Shown here in pieces: positions 1 to 10,859 of a stretch of DNA of 64,000 nt (positions within the stretch are counted from its first letter, which is position 1; each line of letters begins with the position of its first letter). The DNA comes from Gyrodactylus bullatarudis (Eukaryota > Platyhelminthes > Monogenea > Gyrodactylidea > Gyrodactylidae). The translations under genes and the position numbers were made by a program. The notes below the pieces were generated by a model. It worked only from the letters and a program-made list of their open reading frames with translations. It had not been told where the DNA came from and did not search any database. The stretch spans positions 238,455 to 302,454 of the forward strand of contig SSNU01000017.1 in the NCBI GenBank assembly GCA_012064415.1, given 5' to 3'.

Positions 1-2090
1 AAAAACGTTTTAAATTTGAAAATTTGCAGAATTTTTTAAATCTTATTCCAGAAGCATGGAAAGGTATTTTGAAACGAAATTTGGTGGGATTATATTTAAA
101 AATTTCAGATTAGTTTTTTCATATCGATGGGTGATTTAAGTAATCTTGCAAAATTTCGTCCAAGTCGATTAGATACGACTCTTAAATGGGGTGTTTATTC
201 CTTAATTCTTGGCATCTTTTCGGAATACTTGAATCATAATCGGTTAAATTGAGGATAATTTTAATTGTAATTCATAATTTTGAGACAGAATTTAACCAAA
301 TATGGAAGCAAGAAATCACTTATTGGTTCATAATTCTAATTCAAACATATCTTGTACAAAAGGTATCGGCTTATACATCTGTCTTTTTAAATTTTGAATT
401 TTGTTAAGAAAAATTATCAAAACTTGTTTAATTGGATTGGGGGTTCTTTTTCTTTTTTATGCCTAAAAAGACTGTTACACTTGATAAAATGCTTTTAAAC
501 TTTTAAATGAAATACTCTTAGCACTACTTACGTAGATATCGATAACTTATTATCTAAATCTATGACAGACGAAAACTAGATTTTTATTCATTCAATGTGG
601 TAATTATCTCGACTCTAAATCAAAGGGTTAAGGACGAAAATTTTTTTCGAAATAGGTCTTTTTATTTATCAACTATTTCTATCCAAAGCCTTGAAATATT
701 TCATGACTACTTGCAAGTAATAATATCGAATTGATTGAATTTTCATTCTGAACTAAGCCTAATTGCCATGAAGATGTAACAATTTACTATTCTTCTCAAC
801 CTCTATGTGTCAGATCAGAGGCGTTTAAAATTTTATACGCATAAAATTAATTGAAAGTAAGCGATAAATTATTAAATCCTGAATTCATAAGGTAGGTTTC
901 AGGCAACCAAATGTGTTCACAGATAGAAAAAAAAGCTTTTCAATATTTTTGGTCATATTTTTTGATTTCATGCACCAATTAATTCTGGTTCTTCTCAATG
1001 AGAGGTTACAATTTAATAATTTTAGAGTCTACTCCAAAATGATTTTCAAACAAAATCTCTTATATGAATGCTTTTTAGAAATGTTATCAGAACTACACTC
1101 ACCCCTCGCCATGGCCGTAATCTGAATTATTTTTAGATCCACTAACAAGGTTAACTGTATTCATTAGGGTGTTTATATAAATCTATCTCGATCATAAACT
1201 TGTTTCATTTTATTTCATTGACACCGAAGCATTCGAAATTTATAATTTCTGTGATTAAATATTATCCATTATCCATTGTATTACAGCAGGAATGAAAATA
1301 GACTTTTTCGTGAATTATTCGTCTCTTTTTCAGTGATTTGAAATATTCAGAACTTGACAAACATGACCAGAATTGTTTAGTTCATTGTCTGATGATGCAC
1401 ATTGCTTTTTCTTGATAAGAATAATGTATCCTTCAACGTGTTATCAAAGAAATCTATAAATCTATTGGCTTGGTTTATATGGGAAATTTGAATGTACATT
1501 TGTATATATATTACTATCGAATAGGAAAATAGTCTACAGGCGTATATACTCCAATCTTATTGGTTAACATGTTTTGAAGATATCTGATAGCTCAATTACA
1601 TTTGTTTACAAACAAAAAAATATTAAATTTATCTTTAATTAGCTTTTACGAATATGACCGAAAAAATTAATTTTTTTCAGAATGTTTACATATAATAAAA
1701 ATGGAAAGTAACAAAAATTCATGAGTATCTGCTCAAAGTTATAAAATTAACTACAACAATACCGCTGATTAGATATTCTGAATAACAAGACTGGGGAGAT
1801 GTAACTAGCTTGAGGTTTCACAGTCATTTTACGAAAATAGTGGAAAATCGGAGACGTTGAGAAAGTTACTGAGCAATAAGGGTATACTAATATGCTCAAA
1901 TTCATTTTCCCCGGGTGAAAATGTGGTTCAAAATAAATTTTTGGTTCGAATTATTATTATTTATGAAATCGAACTAATCCACTACATTACGCATGTTTTG
2001 GATTGGACTAGAAATATAGACGATTTTGAATTTTGTTTGAAAGGTGTTGATTAACCTCTGATTTTATATGAGCAATAGAAGAATTCATAA
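1..2090. other. AT-rich region with no recognisable gene
   Basis: No open reading frame here shows a known motif. The frames at 913-1125 and 1857-2054 lack codon structure or homology I can see. The only structure noticed is at about 1695-1850, which recurs in inverted orientation at about 5395-5540 (shared stretch around GGTTTCACAGTCATTTTACG), so at least part of the region is repeat-derived. Confidence 0.5.
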
Positions 2091-2098
2091 AGAAAGGC

Positions 2099-2163
2099 GA
2101 TGCCAGGTTTTTTAAAAGAATAGCGCTTTATTTCGTGGCATACTCATCAGCTTTTACATGCCA
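2099..2163 (-). ncRNA. hammerhead-ribozyme-like motif in a PLE-associated repeat
   Basis: Read on the minus strand, this stretch has CTGATGA, a short stem II region GTATGCCAC, then GAAA. These are the two conserved core boxes of a hammerhead ribozyme. A type I fold is possible: AAAAG before the core pairs with CTTTT after it (stem I), and ATA pairs with TAT across a small loop (stem III). Stem II can form only about two pairs (GT/AC) and the nucleotide at the predicted cleavage position is U, so activity is uncertain. The same motif recurs at 7578-7642, and a divergent form occurs at 51386-51451 and its mirror copy. Confidence 0.5.
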
Positions 2164-2399
2164 ATTTTATACATACGAAATTACAAGAAATTATGAAAAT
2201 AGATCTGATTGGCCCTTCTTTATTTCACCTCCTCGTAGGTGAGTGCGTGTGTGCTTCTTTTGGTACTTCTTTGTTTTCTTGATGTTGGTATTATGCGAGT
2301 ACATTTGGTGGTGGGAGAGTTACCATGTGCGTGTGTATACTGGTTCTTTATCCATTTGTATCCGGTCTTTCAATGGAATAGATCATGCTAAACAGGATT

Positions 2400-2750
2400 T
2401 TGAAAAATAATGGTTTGAGTTTGATTATCTGAGTTCTATTAGTATTAATTTTGAGAGAAATATCTGGTTATCTTTTTCTGATCTTGGTTTCCTTCCGCCA
2501 TATTCCTTTTTCTTGGTCTGGATCTGGTTGAAGGTTGGGAATTAGCTAATTTCTCTCTGGTCTCTTCATTCGTGTCTATTGTTTTCAAAGTTCCTCTAGC
2601 TAGGGCTAGTGGTTTGATAGCTACTTTCTATACGCACAAGTTAGGCTTTTCTTTTTCAATGAAAAGAGCCTCTATTGTCTTGAGAGCTGTCAGATTTTTC
2701 CCTGGTTGTTTGTAAAGGATTTCACATAATAGACCTAAAGTTTCAATTTT
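2400..2750 (-). pseudogene. fragment of Penelope-like element C-terminal region
   Basis: On the minus strand near 2630-2745 a frame reads LTALKTIEALFIEKEKPNL. This resembles the end of GIY-YIG proteins in Penelope-like elements, where a leucine/isoleucine-rich helix precedes a KPNL-type motif. The frame stops and a second frame continues with a lysine- and arginine-rich tail down to about 2450, so the coding sequence is broken. The hammerhead-like repeat at 2099-2163 lies downstream on the same strand, as expected if both belong to one PLE. Only the C-terminal part is visible. A different endonuclease-bearing element is possible. Confidence 0.4.
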
Positions 2751-2759
2751 TTTCATCCA

Positions 2760-3584
2760 ACAACAAAAGTTGATGATACTACTTTTAAGCAAATTTGAAT
2801 TTTTTAATTCCCTTAAGCATGGAATGTTGATTTTTAAGCTTCGTTCTGATCCAAATTAATAGCAAGCATGTTTGTCAATGAAATCTTTGACTACTACGTG
2901 AAAAATCGTGTAAATATAAATCGAAAATATTTTTCCTTGCAGTTGATACATATTTTCACCTCTTTTGTGTCTCAATCTAAAATATCAGTAAGATTGTAAG
3001 TTTTATATATTAGACTTGGACGAAATTTCTACGGAAAGCCCTAGGATACATGAAAGATAGAGAATTTCGAAATAATTAAAAATATGTTAAAGATTTCATT
3101 GAAAACTTTTCCTAGCTTACAGGATTAGATAAAGTATTAAAATTTAAAAATTTTTAAGAATTAAAATTTCAGGTTTTTTTTTAAATAATTATAATTTTAA
3201 ATATTTCTTCAAGTCAATAAGTTAATCTCAAATCATGGAGTCGAACTTAGTTCAGAGTAATCGCACAACCTTTAAGCCTGATCAAATGGATGAAACTTTA
3301 CTTCCATTCCCTAAAGACGTCATAAATCATTATTTGTATCATTAGAATCGTCTCTTCAAGCTTGATCAGAAAATCACCTTGGCTAAAAATTGATAATTTG
3401 TAAAATCTATCTTTAATGTTTACTATTATTGAAAAACTGTCCACTAAAGACGAAATAATTTCTCTCCATTTTGATAAACTCTCCACTATATTTGAATGGA
3501 TCCTTACCTATCATAATAAAGATATGATTATCATTATATTAATTAAAATTTTGTCGCTTACAAGTAGATTAAGATTTTTTCTAA
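2760..3584. other. AT-rich region with nothing recognised
   Basis: I see no coding signal, RNA gene or clear repeat boundary. The overlapping frames at 3298-3486 (minus) and 3416-3673 (plus) contradict each other and look like chance frames. Confidence 0.4.
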
Positions 3585-3751
3585 CCCTCTTAGTCCCGAT
3601 CGGACGTATACGACCTCAACAAGAAGTGCATGAAGGAGTCATCTGTCAAAAAAATTATAGAAACAAACCTTGATCACAAGGGTCTAATTAATAGGATTAC
3701 AAAAAAAAAATTTTGAGAAATCATTACATTTTGGCCATGGGACCGAGAGGG
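3585..3751. mobile_element. piggyBac-type MITE (167 bp)
   Basis: The left end begins CCCTCTTAGTCCCGAT and the right end reads GGGACCGAGAGGG, giving inverted ends of about 13-16 bp with few mismatches. The right flank is TTAA (3752-3755) and the left flank is CTAA (3581-3584), one base from the TTAA target expected for piggyBac transposition. The interior has no coding capacity. The termini differ from the piggyBac at 15109-16654 and from the MITE at 27600-27775, so it is probably a separate family. Confidence 0.55.
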
Positions 3752-4057
3752 TTAATATCCATTAACAAACTGCTTCAAATGTTTTTATAAGTAAAATTTC
3801 TCAATTTTAGCTTAATTTTCACAATATATTAACCATCGAAAGCAGTTTTGTCATCAATGGCTACGCTTATTCACTACATTTATTATGAAATTCACACAAA
3901 ATTTATTCTCGTCCTGATTCTGAAGGATTCTAACTTGCAATTATCTCATTCTCTTAATATTGTAAAACTCTCTAGTAATTTCCGAATCAGTAAAAAATGA
4001 TCTAAAATTAGTTCTATAATAAAATTTATTAAAACTTAGGTCAATATTAGAATTCTG

Positions 4058-5240
4058 AGCCATGGTCATCCAAAAGTTTCGGCGGTGATTGTCTTTACAC
4101 GCCTTCTTCAGTGGTACGACAAGTTTATCAAAAAACAAAATACTATTTATATACTTTCATGATTTCATCCCTATCAGTTTTGTCCAATCAGATGAGAGAA
4201 TAGAATAATACAAGAGGCTGACCTATGATAATAAAGTATTGATAATCAGAAAAGAAAAAGGGATATAATTTTTCATCAGATTTAATTTAACTTCCTTCTT
4301 TTGCCAAAAAGCTGAATCCAACACTGCTCAATGTTCAGTTCACCAACATTTCCATTAAAAGTATCATTATTGCCAATTTCAAGAGCTTCATGAATTAACC
4401 TCTTTCTAAAGTTTTTTTGTTCACTAAGAATTTTAACCTCCTCAAAATTGATTTTATGCCCATTATTGTTAAGAACATGTTGAAAAACATGTGACTTATT
4501 ATCATTTGTTAAAATACTGTTTTTATGTTCTTTGATTCTTGTCTTAAAATTTCTACCAGTTTGACCAATATAACTTTTATCCCAGCTACATTTTAATTTA
4601 TAGATACCACAGCCCTCAAAAAGGTTAATTTCATTTTTGGAAATTTTATCAACAAGACTTATATTATTTTTAAAAGCAACTTTAAAGTTATATTTTTTAT
4701 AGATTTTAGATAACAAAATATTGAGTGGGCTATGTTCTAAAAAAATGATTTGTTTAATGTCTAAATTTTGATTTTTGATTATTTTAGGTGAATAAAATTT
4801 ATTAAAAACCTCTTCCTTAATTCTATCGATCATTTTTGTAGGATAACTATTTTTATTTAAAATAACAGTTAAATTACTAAGTTCCACATCCCAATGTTCT
4901 TTATCTGTGAGACGTAATGTTCTCAAGATTTCACCACGATTTTCTTTGTATAGAATAGGTGTGTTACTTTTGAAATTTAACAGTATATTTTTATTACAAA
5001 ATTAAAATTAAATTAAATCTGATAAAAAATTATATTCCCTTTTCTTTTCTGATTATCAATACTTTATTATCATAGGTCAGCCTCTTGTATTATTCTATTC
5101 TCTCATCTGATTGGACAAAACTGATAGGGATGAAATCATGAAGGTATATAAATAGTATTTTGTTTTTTGATAAACTTGTCGTACCACTGAAGAAGGCGTG
5201 TAAAGACAATCACCGCCGAAACTTTTGGATGACCATGGCT
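4058..5240 (-). mobile_element. Penelope-like element with inverted flanking repeats, GIY-YIG only
   Basis: Two 233-bp arms (4058-4290 and 5008-5240) are inverted copies of each other with few differences. They enclose one minus-strand ORF with a GIY-YIG nuclease. Known PLEs often carry LTR-like repeats in direct or inverted orientation, and hammerhead motifs in them have been reported. Each arm holds CTGAAGA, then a stem GGCG...CGCC, then GAAA (plus strand about 5180-5222; mirrored on the minus strand in the left arm), which fits a hammerhead core. No reverse transcriptase is present, so this 1183-bp copy is probably an internally deleted, non-autonomous derivative. Confidence 0.65.
4282..4926 (-). 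CDS. GIY-YIG endonuclease region of a Penelope-like element
   Basis: This is a 214-aa open frame. Residues about 104-135 contain GCGIYKLKC, then SYIGQTGRNFKTRIKEH. That is the GIY...YIG core with the downstream Arg and His found in PLE endonucleases. These nick target DNA during retrotransposition. A basic tail (GKRRKLN) ends the protein. The N-terminal ~70 residues may be the end of the thumb or linker after the reverse transcriptase, which is absent. The stop codon lies inside the left inverted arm, so repeat sequence supplies the C-terminus. The frame has no internal stops, suggesting a fairly recent copy. Confidence 0.7.
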   Translation of the reverse strand: MRTLRLTDKEHWDVELSNLTVILNKNSYPTKMIDRIKEEVFNKFYSPKIIKNQNLDIKQIIFLEHSPLNILLSKIYKKYNFKVAFKNNISLVDKISKNEINLFEGCGIYKLKCSWDKSYIGQTGRNFKTRIKEHKNSILTNDNKSHVFQHVLNNNGHKINFEEVKILSEQKNFRKRLIHEALEIGNNDTFNGNVGELNIEQCWIQLFGKRRKLN

Positions 5241-5394
5241 GAGAACTCACTAATTTTGTTTAAGCACCCTACTAAATTCAAGAAGATGAACACTAATTTT
5301 GAAAAAGTCATAACAAATTTTTATAATTACACCTCTTAATATTCCTATTTTGGGAACTTGCTCAATAATTTTGTCAAAGTCTCCTCTTATACCG

Positions 5395-5540
5395 AAAAAT
5401 TGTCCACTATTTTTGTAAAATGACTGTAAAACCTCAAGCTAGTTACGTCTCGCCATTCTTGTTATTCAGCTATTACTGTAGTTTGTCTTTTAACTTTGAA
5501 CAGATATTCAGGAATTTTTGTTACTTTCCGTTAAATTTTC
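5395..5540 (-). repeat. inverted copy of the repeat at about 1695-1850
   Basis: The text around AAAATGACTGTAAAACCTC and TTTTTGTTACTTTCCGTTAA is the reverse complement, with mismatches, of 1695-1850. It is noncoding and its family is unknown. Apart from this and the repeat at 6100-6440, the interval 5241-7560 shows no gene. Confidence 0.5.
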
Positions 5541-6099
5541 AAAATTACACCTCCTAATATTCCTATTTTGGGAACTCTCCTATAAAATTGATAATTTTTT
5601 AATTAATTTCATAAAATGATTGCAACGAGATGTCAACTTGAGATCATGAAAATGAAATGTATTAAAATTTGAAAATTTGGCTCCCCAGTCAAATTCAGGG
5701 ATGGATTCCTTAATCTTGATAAGGAGCCATTGAAAAAGTTCCTTGTAGAATCGATATAATAAAAAACATGTAAATTTCTAACTATTTATCAAGATTTTAC
5801 TTTCTTATCATGATAGAACTACAATTTCCTCTCTCAATTATTGCATAAATGTATTGAAAATTCTCTGAAAAATACAAAATTGGATCATCTTAACTAATGT
5901 GAAAATTTGACAGAGTAACGAATCTTAGTGATCCTTCGATACTTGAGTATGAAGAACTCTATATTTGATAGTTTAAGGACAATAAAATTAAGTATGAATT
6001 ATTAATTATTTTTAGAAATCCTATGATGAACTATGTTTAGTAAACATCGTTTACTGAAATTGTTCAGTAATAATAACACAGTAGGACACTATATGCACA

Positions 6100-6440
6100 T
6101 TTTCTGGATCTAAATTATGTGCTGATTTCAGATCTGTAATTGTATTTTCTAAATTTTGTTTGGTTTTTGAGATAAATTGAAAAAAACCGAATTTGAGAAA
6201 TTAAAATTAAAAAATAATTTCCAACAATTAAATCTTTACTAAAATAAAAAATTCAATTAACCAATTAGAATCAAAATTTAATTTTTCTATCTAAAGATAC
6301 CTTAAGTGTCGCCCAAAACAAAGAATTGCGCATTCCAGCAACTTTTTGTCGAAAATTTTGTGATTTTGGAGTTAATATTCTCCATAAATTTTAACTTCAA
6401 ATGCTTATTTGAGCTTTCACTATAAAACTTTTGGTGCTCT
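6100..6440 (+). repeat. interspersed repeat, direct copy at 21800-22120
   Basis: This stretch closely matches about 21800-22120 in the same orientation. Landmarks are AATTGCGCATTCCAG and GTCGAAAATTTTGTGATTTT. After the shared part, this copy continues with CTATAAAACTTTTGGTG near 6420. In the other copy that sequence is found about 1 kb further on, at 23116, with a LINE fragment in between. No coding potential is visible. Confidence 0.6.
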
Positions 6441-7566
6441 TGAATCTTGTCTAAGCTTACCAATGCTCCAAAAAGTAAATTAAATTCACTGTGAGACATG
6501 CTGAAAAATTTTTCATTTCATATTCTTCTTTGCAACTAAGCTTGAAGTTTTCCATCATTTGCAGAAAAAGTTACTTTTCTATCTTTTTTAATAAAAATGT
6601 TATGGATGTTGATAGTTTCATTTAAATTGAATTCAATTTATTGAGGAAAGTTTCAAAAGTCACTTAAATAGGGTGTAATTATGGAACAATTTAACCCAAT
6701 TTCTCATTTTTGATTAACGAATTTAATAGAGTTTAGTAGTATAGATTGAATTAGGTGAAAATTCTCTACAAATTGAGATCAAAAAGTATAGAAAGGTGAC
6801 AATAATGAATTTTAAATATATATATTTTTTTCTTACTTCTTAGTAGATTTCGAATAAGAACTATTATTTTTAGCTGGAAAATCGGGGTGTGCACATTCTC
6901 AAACACCAAAACTGGTATATAACTGTATCCAGTTTGAATTTTCATTTGAGTAATTTTTTCTCTCCATCATTCGGGTTGTTCTCTAACCTATAACTAAAAA
7001 GTTGGTTCGCAGTATTAGAGAGGTGCCTGAAACTCACCACTCTCCAAGTTAATGATAAGAAATTCAATTAACTGAATTCATTTCAATTGAGTACACAATT
7101 CAACTATTTTTCTCAAGTACTATAAGCACGTTCTTACCAGGAAATGTTTACTTCTTCTAATGTTTACTTAATTCTCATAGTTTACAGAAGGATTAGTCAG
7201 AGTTTAGCTCCATTAATAGGAAAATCTGGGCCTATTATGTAGAAGAAAGAGATACTGTATTCAGTTTGTTAAAGTGTGTTATAACCTAAGAAGAAAAATA
7301 ACATTGTATTTATTCTCGAATGAATTTTTCCAACTTTGAATTGAAAACTTTTGATGGTTTCAGGTGTTCTCTCGACATGAGGTTGATTAACAGGAAGTTG
7401 AGAACTTGTGATCCTGAAAGATATCTTAAATTTTTCATCAGAAACTTGATAAACGTCAATTTTTCAACTTTTCGAATTAAAAATTTTTTAAGTTTAAAGT
7501 GAGAGAGTGATCTAAAGTTGTCTAATTAGGATGACGATCTTTCTTTACTAATTATTCTAAAGTTCA

Positions 7567-7740
7567 TTAAGAAAGGCGATGCCGGGTTTCTTATGAGAAT
7601 AGCGCTTTATTTCGTGGCATGCTCATCAGCTTTTACATGCCAGTTTTATATATAGGAAATTACAAGAAATGCTGAAAATAGATCTGATTTTGTTCACCTC
7701 CTCGTAGGTGACTGCGTGTGTGCTTCTTTTGGTAATTCTA
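7567..7740 (-). repeat. PLE-associated repeat with hammerhead-like motif
   Basis: This is a direct copy of about 2090-2270, sharing GCGATGCC, TAGCGCTTTATTTCGTGGCA, CATCAGCTTTTACATGCCA and the short hairpin CACCTCCTCGTAGGTG. Minus-strand positions 7578-7642 hold the hammerhead boxes CTGATGA and GAAA, but stem II (GC/AC) and stem I are less well paired than in the 2-kb copy. No PLE coding sequence adjoins it, so it is probably a solo flanking repeat. Confidence 0.5.
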
Positions 7741-8001
7741 AAGTAGCAATCTAATTGAGCTTAAAAATCGATCTAATTTTTACCCTTTGTTTTGATCATC
7801 TTATCACATTGAACTCGTTGAAATTTTGAAGAAAGTCTAAATTTTTCATTAAAATTTCTTTCTTCAATTGATAAAATATGGCCTCCTATCCTATCCCGGG
7901 TTTCAAATAATCCTTTTAACATTTTTTAAAATTCATTTCATTGCATGAAAAATCGGTAATACAGTACTTTACTTTCGTGTAAATTTATAAAAATATCAAC
8001 C

Positions 8002-9298
8002 AATCAGAATTGAGGTTAACCTCTCTAGGTCTCTCCTATGTTAACTAATGTTTTTTTTGTCTGTCTTTTGATTTTTTTTTATTTTTTGATGAGGGATTTT
8101 TTCTCTAAAATAAATTTCATCTATGAAAACATGTACATGAGCAAGGTTTAGTTCTATTTCCTACAGGTTTATTAGCAGATTTTTTCACTTCGAGGCTTGA
8201 AATAGAACCTTTTTTAATTTTAGACTAGGACTGACGATTTCAAAGTTAAATTCTGCAATCCTTTACTGAGCTTTGTATACTTAGGTAATAGTATCTTCCT
8301 ATTATAATTGGGCTATTTATTTTGACAAATGAGTTCTTTCTCAACCTCGATTCATGCCGGACCTATGATATAGTCAATAATTATTAATTATGACGCTAAC
8401 TGAAAATGACATCTGGATACTATGCCTCAGTAAAGAAAATTCCTTCCAGTTTTTCTTGGATAAAAAATTTATACTAATCGATTGATTTCCTTGTCCCCAT
8501 GATTGTCCAGGTTTATGCAATTTTGATAAGCAAAGGTACATGCGCTGTTCGAATTGTGGCAAAGGACAATCAATATACAGTGGTAAAATATTTAGAAGAA
8601 AGCATTACCGTGGTTGAATTCTCAGAGATGAATGGATCCTTGGTGTACTCGATAGAGATACTCGCATGATTAAACTTGGAATCGTAGCATCTCGTGATCA
8701 AGTGACACTTGGGAGATTCATTGAAGAGAATATCAAAGAAGGCTCTGTTTTAGTCACAGATGACTGGTTACTCTGAACGGGCAACAGCCGGTAGTCACCA
8801 CGAAAGGGTCAATCATAGTCGATACTTTGTCCACCCAGAGGGATCCATCCGAGTATACAAATACAATCGAGAGATTGTGGAAAACATTCCCAAAAATGTT
8901 GCGATATGGAATTGCTGGAAAAGTGACAATTTTTCAGATATTTTATAACAACCACGTTAAATGTTTGGAAGATATCTTTCAAATATTAATGACTTCTGTC
9001 TTACATCACAGAGACGTCGACCCTGATGATGAGATCGAATTTATGAACGATGAAGAAGAGGTAAATTTATTCTTTTTATAAATTAATATTTGATTAAAAA
9101 CCAGATACATTAACGTTATTAGTATTTATATTAATTAATTATATTAATTGTAACAGATTTTTATTTAAATATAAGCTATCTTAAGTTTTGGAGGAAAAAT
9201 ACCTCATCAAAATTTTAAATAAATACCAAAACCAAAAGACAGACAAAATAATTAAAAAATAAAATTAGTTAACATAGGAAAGGTGATCAATTCTGATT
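8002..9298 (+). mobile_element. Merlin-like DNA transposon, degenerate
   Basis: The two ends are long imperfect inverted repeats starting AATCAGAATTGA. Inside each follow CCTATGTTAACTAAT, a TTGTCTGTCTTTTG block and GATGAGG. They bound about 1.3 kb containing a broken transposase of the Merlin/IS1016 type, and this size fits Merlin elements. I could not identify a clear target duplication beside the ends, so the outer limits may be off by several bases. Confidence 0.6.
8505..9081 (+). pseudogene. Merlin/IS1016-like DDE transposase, frameshifted
   Basis: Joining frames by eye shows a zinc-binding start (CP..C...CNFDK...CSNCGKGQSIYSG), then WILGVLDRDTRMIKLGIVA, TLGRFIEENIKEGSVLVTDD, VNHSRYFVHPEGS and a final TNTIERLW block. 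That order and those motifs are typical of Merlin/IS1016 transposases, with catalytic Asp in GVLDRD and VTDDW and Glu in NTIERLW. There are stops and frameshifts at about 8616, around 8765 and around 8850. The last ~84 residues (8827-9081) are still open and end with an acidic tail. It cannot encode an intact enzyme. Confidence 0.65.
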
Positions 9299-9359
9299 AT
9301 TACGTTAAAAATATTCACGTAAATTTACAAATACGTCCGAAAATCCACATAAAATCATA

Positions 9360-9620
9360 ATTGGAAAAGTAGAAAAAAGTACATTTCTCAAAGGTTCATC
9401 AGTAGTGTCTCTTTGATGATGAATGAAAGCCAAACTTATGTGCTCAAAAGAATTATTCCTATAACCTTCAACTACCTTGGCCTAGGTAAGCTTTTCACTT
9501 TTCTCTCTACAATTGCTATTTATTTATAGGAGAGTTTTGTTGTTTTTTCAGCTTACATTTATTCTAATTTTCTTCAACTTTTACTGTAATTCTTTCAAAA
9601 TTTGTAGATTATTATTTTCA
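9360..9620 (+). pseudogene. 3' end of a Penelope-like element (LQLPWP family)
   Basis: A frame near 9440-9486 reads LCAQKNYSYNLQLPWPR then stop. This is followed by a noncoding tail (GCTTACATTTATTCTAATTT, CTTCAACTTTTACTG) shared with copies at 36590-36780 and, inverted, at 37790-37950. The intact-looking relative at 38403-38813 ends LHGLQLPWPN. This is therefore the last part of the GIY-YIG ORF plus 3' UTR of the same PLE family. Confidence 0.6.
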
Positions 9621-9939
9621 TATCTGGATGTCAGAGAAAATATCATCGTCAAATTCAAATTCTGAAAAGTTCAAAAAAGGGAAAATCTTAGCCAACTATT
9701 TGAAAAATGTTCACATTTTAATTTTACAAAAAAACAGCGTGTGAGATTTTTTTACAACCATAAAACATAAAAAAGAAATAAAATTGAATCTTTTTTTCAA
9801 ACCAAGAAAGTTTAATTTTCAACAATGTGATCAACTTATTTGAAATCTATTTTAATTCATATATTTTGACATCGAATAATTCATTGGAAACGGATTAAGA
9901 TCCTTTTAAAGTAATTGATGAAACGAAAAAGAATAAAAT

Positions 9940-10025
9940 CCAACGAAATTTTGGCGTGTGAAGAAAAGTACAGTCGAAACGATTGGATAACCAATGGCTG
10001 AGGATTCGAATCAGTGAATCTTTTT
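9940..10025 (+). repeat. PLE flanking-repeat fragment
   Basis: The stretch with GTCGAAACGATTGGATAACC and CAATGGCTGAGGATTCG resembles the outer part of the PLE inverted arm at 5200-5245 (CGCCGAAACTTTTGGATGAC, then CATGGCTGAG). It has GAAAC but no clear CTGANGA before it, so the hammerhead core is incomplete. The rest of 9620-10860 shows no gene. A G-rich run (GGGGGGGAGGGGG) lies at about 10668. Confidence 0.35.
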
Positions 10026-10859
10026 TCAGCCATTGAGAAGTCAGAATTTTCATTCATTATCATCTGCTTTAAACCTTTATGAACCTCAACTGGCTTAATT
10101 AAAATTACTCGAAAATTAAACGATTTTTTGATATATCCTAGTTTTAATTGCATGATAGATCTTTTTTAATTCAATGATAATAAAACAACAAATTTCTCTC
10201 TTTCACTAGTTGACACAAAATTTTTTGCCAGGCTGATTTTCACATATTTTGTTCAGAATTTTGCGCTGATTTCAATGGTGCTATTTATTTGAAAAAAATA
10301 TTTAGTTTTGTGGCCCCCATGGCAACAGAAAGTTTTTACAACTTACTTTGACATTATTTTTATTTTCTCAGGTTCTAAAAGTCGTAGAATAATGTTCTTG
10401 GTATCAATCGAAAGTTTGAAAGATTTCTCATTTGAATATACGAGAGTTTAATTTTTGAGAATATTCAGCTCTCTATAACAAGCCTTTTTATCTTTAAGTC
10501 CTCCTTTTGAAGCCTTAACGTTAAAATATTCTCAACATATTCACCATCAATCGATTCAAAATTTTGTAACAATTCTAAATATATTTTTATCTTTCTTGCA
10601 GCTAAAAAATTAAAAAAGTTATAGCCGTTTTAAGTTATTTTATATGACAAGGAATACATCAGTTTTGGGGGGGAGGGGGCTATACTTTTTTATGTGGAGA
10701 TAATGCATGATAGGCATCTGTCTGACATTTCATGTACACTATTGTCTTGCGATTGCAGTGCAATACTCTTCCCTATACTCTTCTTATAAAAATTTGCGTG
10801 TGTGCTAGTTTTTTTCGCACATTTATACGTGGAATAAAATTTATCGGACATATCTGATT

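Noticed and set aside
10668..10680. G-quadruplex at the GGGGGGGAGGGGG run
   Set aside because: There are only two G tracts, not the four needed for an intramolecular quadruplex on this strand.
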